Assembly: GCF_004349105.1 (NCBI RefSeq) | Contig: NZ_SMLB01000023.1 | Span: 26,065 to 90,064 of the forward strand | DNA: 64,000 nt | Direction: 5' to 3' | DNA from: Jiangella aurantiaca | GTDB taxonomy: Bacteria; Actinomycetota; Actinomycetes; Jiangellales; Jiangellaceae | In this document: positions 61,117-64,000 of the stretch, piece by piece | How positions within the stretch are numbered: the stretch's first letter is position 1 | Layout: every line of letters begins with the position of its first letter | Program-made: the position numbers and the translations under genes | The notes under the pieces: generated by a model | Told to the model about the DNA's origin: nothing | Database searches by the model: none | The model's input: only the letters and a program-made list of their open reading frames with translations

Positions 61117-61979
61117 CACCCGTCGCCAGAACCACCCGCCGCACCTCGGTCGACGACGATCGGCCGGCGTCGGCGAACTACCACGCGAACGCGCTGGCGC
61201 GCGGGCTCGCGCTGCTGGAACTGCTGTCCACCGGCGCGGAGCCGTACACGCTGGTCGAGATCAGCGAGGCCACCGGGCTGCCGAAGAGCACGCTGGTCCG
61301 GCTGCTCGCCGTGCTGGCCGAGATGGAGTACATCGTCCGAGTCGACGAGCGGCCGTCGTACCGGCTCGGGCACAAGGTGCTGCGGCTGTCCAACGCGTAC
61401 ATGTCGTCGCTGGACCTGTCCGTGGTCGCCGACCGGTACCTCGCGCCGCTGGCCGACCGCACCGGCCAGACGGCGAACCTCGGCATGCTCGACGGCGCCC
61501 AGGTGATCCACGTCGGCGTGCACGAGCCGGACCGGCCGATCCGGTTCCACGCCAGCCCCGGCGTCCGCGACCACTCGTACTGCACCGGCCTGGGCAAGAT
61601 GCTGCTGTCGCGGCTGCCCGGCGACCTGCTGGCCGAGCACGTCCCGGCCGACCCGTTCACGCGGTTCACCGACGCCACCATCACCACGATGGACGAGCTC
61701 ACCCGTGAGCTGCGGCTGATCGAGCGGCGCGGGTACGCGTTCGACGACAACGAGCGCAGCGTCGGACTGCGCTGCGTCGCCGTCCCCGTCGAGGTCGACG
61801 GCGAGACGCTGGCCGCGGTGAGCGTCTCCGGCCCGTCCGGCGAGTTCGGCCCGGACCGCCAGCAGTTCTACCTGGAGCGGCTGACGGAGACCGCGGCCGA
61901 GCTGGCCGGCGACCCCGACACCGCCGCCGCGATGCGCATCGTCCACAGCTCGCTGCGTCCCGCCCGTTCCGCCAGCTAG
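61113..61979 (+). CDS. IclR-family transcriptional regulator
   Basis: A 288-residue regulator. The N-terminal winged helix (about 22-85) contains LVEISEATGLPKSTLVRLLA. The C-terminal effector domain (about 100-275) has Y-C-T-G-L-G-K-M-L-L-S and F-D-D-N-E-R-S-V-G-L-R-C-V-A-V-P, both signatures of IclR. It lies inside the operon with ATGA overlap. The 15-bp elements at five promoters of this locus match the IclR-type operator pattern (TGGAA-N5-TTCCA), so this protein is their likely binder. The effector is probably an intermediate of the pathway. Confidence 0.92.
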   Translation: MTPVARTTRRTSVDDDRPASANYHANALARGLALLELLSTGAEPYTLVEISEATGLPKSTLVRLLAVLAEMEYIVRVDERPSYRLGHKVLRLSNAYMSSLDLSVVADRYLAPLADRTGQTANLGMLDGAQVIHVGVHEPDRPIRFHASPGVRDHSYCTGLGKMLLSRLPGDLLAEHVPADPFTRFTDATITTMDELTRELRLIERRGYAFDDNERSVGLRCVAVPVEVDGETLAAVSVSGPSGEFGPDRQQFYLERLTETAAELAGDPDTAAAMRIVHSSLRPARSAS

Positions 61980-61991
61980 GAGGCCGCCCGG

Positions 61992-62828
61992 ATGTTCGAC
62001 GTCCACACCCACTGTCACCAGCCGGAGCACTGGGGCCCGGAGTGGAAGGCCAACTGGGCGCCCGTCTACGGCCAGGAGGAGGCGCACAGCTTCACGCCCG
62101 AGGAGTACGACCGGGCGATGAAGGAGGGCGGTGTCTCCGTGGCCTGCGTCTTCGGGCTGCGGGCGACGGCGGCCGGGGTGGCGACGCCTAACGAGTACGT
62201 CGAGTGGTTCTGTGCGTCGACCAGCACGGAGACGATCGGGTTCATGGCGCTGGATCCCACTGACGCCGACGTCCTCTCGCAGCTGGAGGACGGGGTCGCC
62301 CGCGGGCTGCGCGGTATCAAGCTGTATCCCGTCCTGTCGCTGTTCGACGCGCGCGACGAGCGGTTCGACCCGTTCTACGAGGCGGCGACGCGGCACCGGC
62401 TGGTCATCCTGTGGCACACGGGCGCGACGCCGAGCCCGGCCGGGTCGCTCCTGGTCAGCCAGCCGCTGGTCGTCGACGAGGTGGCCCGCCGGCACCCCGG
62501 CCTCACCATGGTGATGGCGCACATGGGGCACCCGTGGCAGCGCGAGGCCATGGTGGTGTGCCGGAAGAACCGGCGCGTCTTCACCGACGTCTCCGCCTCG
62601 TGGGCGCGGCCGTTCGACGGCTACCACGCGCTGGTGCGCGCCCAGGAGTGGGGCGTCGTCGACAAGCTGCTGTTCGGGTCGGACTTCCCGATCTGGACGC
62701 CGGCGCAGGCCGTCGCCGGGCTGCGCGAGATCGCCGCGATGCGCCCGCCGACGCTGCCGTACGTGCTGCCGACGACACTCGAGTGGCTGCTCGACGGCGA
62801 CCCGCGCGAGGCGCTGGGGCTGCTGTGA
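61992..62828 (+). CDS. Amidohydrolase family 2 (metal-dependent hydrolase)
   Basis: A 278-residue TIM-barrel hydrolase. It has F-D-V-H-T-H at the start (HxH), M-V-M-A-H-M-G-H-P-W in the middle and L-F-G-S-D-F-P-I near residue 227. These are the metal ligands and catalytic Asp of the amidohydrolase-2/decarboxylase group. It is a lactonase or decarboxylase candidate for the sugar-acid route and lies 12 bases after the IclR gene. Confidence 0.9.
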   Translation: MFDVHTHCHQPEHWGPEWKANWAPVYGQEEAHSFTPEEYDRAMKEGGVSVACVFGLRATAAGVATPNEYVEWFCASTSTETIGFMALDPTDADVLSQLEDGVARGLRGIKLYPVLSLFDARDERFDPFYEAATRHRLVILWHTGATPSPAGSLLVSQPLVVDEVARRHPGLTMVMAHMGHPWQREAMVVCRKNRRVFTDVSASWARPFDGYHALVRAQEWGVVDKLLFGSDFPIWTPAQAVAGLREIAAMRPPTLPYVLPTTLEWLLDGDPREALGLL

Positions 62829-63976
62829 GCGTGGCGTCGATGGAGACCCGGGCGGCGGTGCTGTGGCGGCTGGGTTCGGAGCCGCCGTACGCGGGCGGCT
62901 CCGCTCTGACGGTGGAGTCGCTGACGTTGTCGGGGCCGGACGCCGGTGAGCTGCTGGTGCGGATCGAGGCGGCCGGGCTGTGCCACTCGGACCTGTCCGT
63001 GATCAACGGCAGCCGGCCGCGGCCGACGCCGATGGTGCTGGGCCACGAGGCGGCCGGTGTGGTCGAGGCGGTGGGCCCTGGCGTCATCGACGTCGCGTCC
63101 GGCGACCACGTCGTCATGACGTTCGTGCCGTCGTGCGGGCACTGCACCGAGTGCGCCTCCGGACGGCCGGCCATGTGCACCGTCGGCGCTGCGGCCAACG
63201 GGGCGGGCCGGCTGGTCGCCGGCGGGACCCGGTTCGCGCGTGACGGCGTCGGCTTCGCGCATCATCTGGGCGTCTCGGCGTTCGCCGAGCGGACGGTGGT
63301 CTCGCGCGGCTCGGTGGTCGTCGTGCCGCCGTCAGTGCCGTTCGACGTCGCGGCGATGCTCGGCTGCGCCGTGCTCACGGGCTTCGGGGCCGTGGTGAAC
63401 ACGGCCGTTGTGCGGCCGGGGGAGTCGGTCGTGGTGTTCGGGCTGGGCGGGGTGGGCCTGTCCGCGGTCATGGGCGCCGCCCTGGCCGGCGCGCACCCGA
63501 TCGTCGCCGTCGACACGGTGGAGTCGAAGCTGTCGCTGGCGCGGTCGCTGGGCGCGACCGCCGTCGTGGACGCCGGCGCGGTGTCCGACGTGGTGGCCGC
63601 CGTCCGCGACGCGACGGGTGGCGGCGCCGACCACGCACTGGAGTGCGTCGGCAGTGCCGCCGTCCTCGAGACCGCGTTCGCCGCGACCGCCCGCGGCGGC
63701 ACCACCGTCGCCGTCGGCCTCCCAGACCCGTCGCACCGCGCCTCCCTGCCTGCCGTCACCCTGACCGGCGAGGGCCGCGTCCTGCGCGGCTCGTACATGG
63801 GCTCGGCCGCGCCGGCGCGCGACATCCCGCGGCTGATCCGGCTGTGGGAGGCCGGCAAGCTGCCGATCGAGCGCCTGCGTACCGGCGACATCGGTTTCGA
63901 CGGCCTCCCCGCCGCGTTCGACGAGCTCGCCGCCGGGCGCGCGGTCCGCCAGCTGCTGCGCCCCTCCGCGGCCTGA
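62825..63976 (+). CDS. Zinc-dependent alcohol dehydrogenase (MDR, class III-like)
   Basis: A 383-residue medium-chain dehydrogenase. Catalytic zinc ligands are Cys in A-G-L-C-H-S-D and His/Glu in L-G-H-E-A-A-G. The four structural-zinc Cys are in C-G-H-C-T-E-C-A-S-G-R-P-A-M-C, and the NAD motif is G-L-G-G-V-G. It probably oxidises an alcohol or aldehyde produced by the pathway. The GTG start overlaps the previous stop as GTGA; the operon may continue beyond the window. Confidence 0.93.
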   Translation: MSVASMETRAAVLWRLGSEPPYAGGSALTVESLTLSGPDAGELLVRIEAAGLCHSDLSVINGSRPRPTPMVLGHEAAGVVEAVGPGVIDVASGDHVVMTFVPSCGHCTECASGRPAMCTVGAAANGAGRLVAGGTRFARDGVGFAHHLGVSAFAERTVVSRGSVVVVPPSVPFDVAAMLGCAVLTGFGAVVNTAVVRPGESVVVFGLGGVGLSAVMGAALAGAHPIVAVDTVESKLSLARSLGATAVVDAGAVSDVVAAVRDATGGGADHALECVGSAAVLETAFAATARGGTTVAVGLPDPSHRASLPAVTLTGEGRVLRGSYMGSAAPARDIPRLIRLWEAGKLPIERLRTGDIGFDGLPAAFDELAAGRAVRQLLRPSAA

Positions 63977-64000
63977 GGGGTCGCGTCCGCCCCGTACCAG

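Overview
The window is GC-rich throughout, with strongly G/C-biased third codon positions, frequent GTG starts and four-base start/stop overlaps. This points to a filamentous-type high-GC actinobacterium. A Jiangella- or Kribbella-like relative would fit the gene families, but the sequence alone cannot name a genus. No rRNA, tRNA, CRISPR array, phage or transposase gene was seen.

Left part (1-26.4 kb). A fully overlapping metal/siderophore-type ABC operon (FecCD permease, ATPase, binding lipoprotein, two half-size ABC proteins) runs on the minus strand from a promoter near 6.4 kb. It abuts the broken end of a sugar ABC permease pair: the first permease lacks its N-terminus, and the second has a premature TAA just before its canonical C-terminal tail. 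Ordinary accessory genes follow: DMT exporter, RibD-like reductase, SnoaL-like and HD proteins, VOC protein, NmrA-type oxidoreductase with divergent HxlR regulator, AraC regulator, PhyH dioxygenase, amino-acid permease, GPP34 protein, copper amine oxidase, M64 peptidase, Mug glycosylase, DMT transporter and NUDIX hydrolase. Between them lie many gene remnants: AraC-type, GlxA-type, DUF222-HNH, Phd-PIN and two further PIN toxins. Large perfect palindromes of two families also occur here, and each family recurs farther right.

Right part (26.4-64 kb). This is one large catabolic locus. The minus operon 32.1-26.4 kb encodes a GH36 alpha-galactosidase-like enzyme, a PIG-L-type deacetylase, a D-serine-dehydratase-like PLP enzyme and an alpha/alpha-barrel protein. 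Facing it are a second clan-D glycosidase, two secreted beta-propeller paralogues, a ceramidase-like protein and an SDR. Then come three secreted sialidase-like (Asp-box) proteins and an orphan sialidase C-terminal fragment. After an XRE regulator and a GSA-aminomutase-like transaminase, a long plus operon (50.8-64 kb) encodes two Gfo/Idh oxidoreductases, a fumarylacetoacetase-family protein, a complete peptide-type ABC importer, a D-aminoacylase-like amidohydrolase, an IclR regulator, a second amidohydrolase and a zinc alcohol dehydrogenase.

How it fits together. Five promoters of the right part share a 15-bp element, TGGAAYGNCNTTCTG or TGGAACGTCNTNCCA. In four it lies exactly between a TTGACA -35 box and the -10 region; in the fifth it overlaps the -35. 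Its length and half-sites match the known IclR-type operator, and an IclR regulator sits in the 50.8-64 kb operon. I infer one regulon in which secreted and cytoplasmic glycosidases release an amide- or acyl-linked glycoconjugate, the peptide-type importer takes up the product, and amidohydrolases, oxidoreductases and the FAH-family enzyme break it down. The substrate is unknown. The mix of alpha-galactosidase-, sialidase- and ceramidase-like proteins makes a glycolipid or glycoconjugate a testable idea, not a conclusion.
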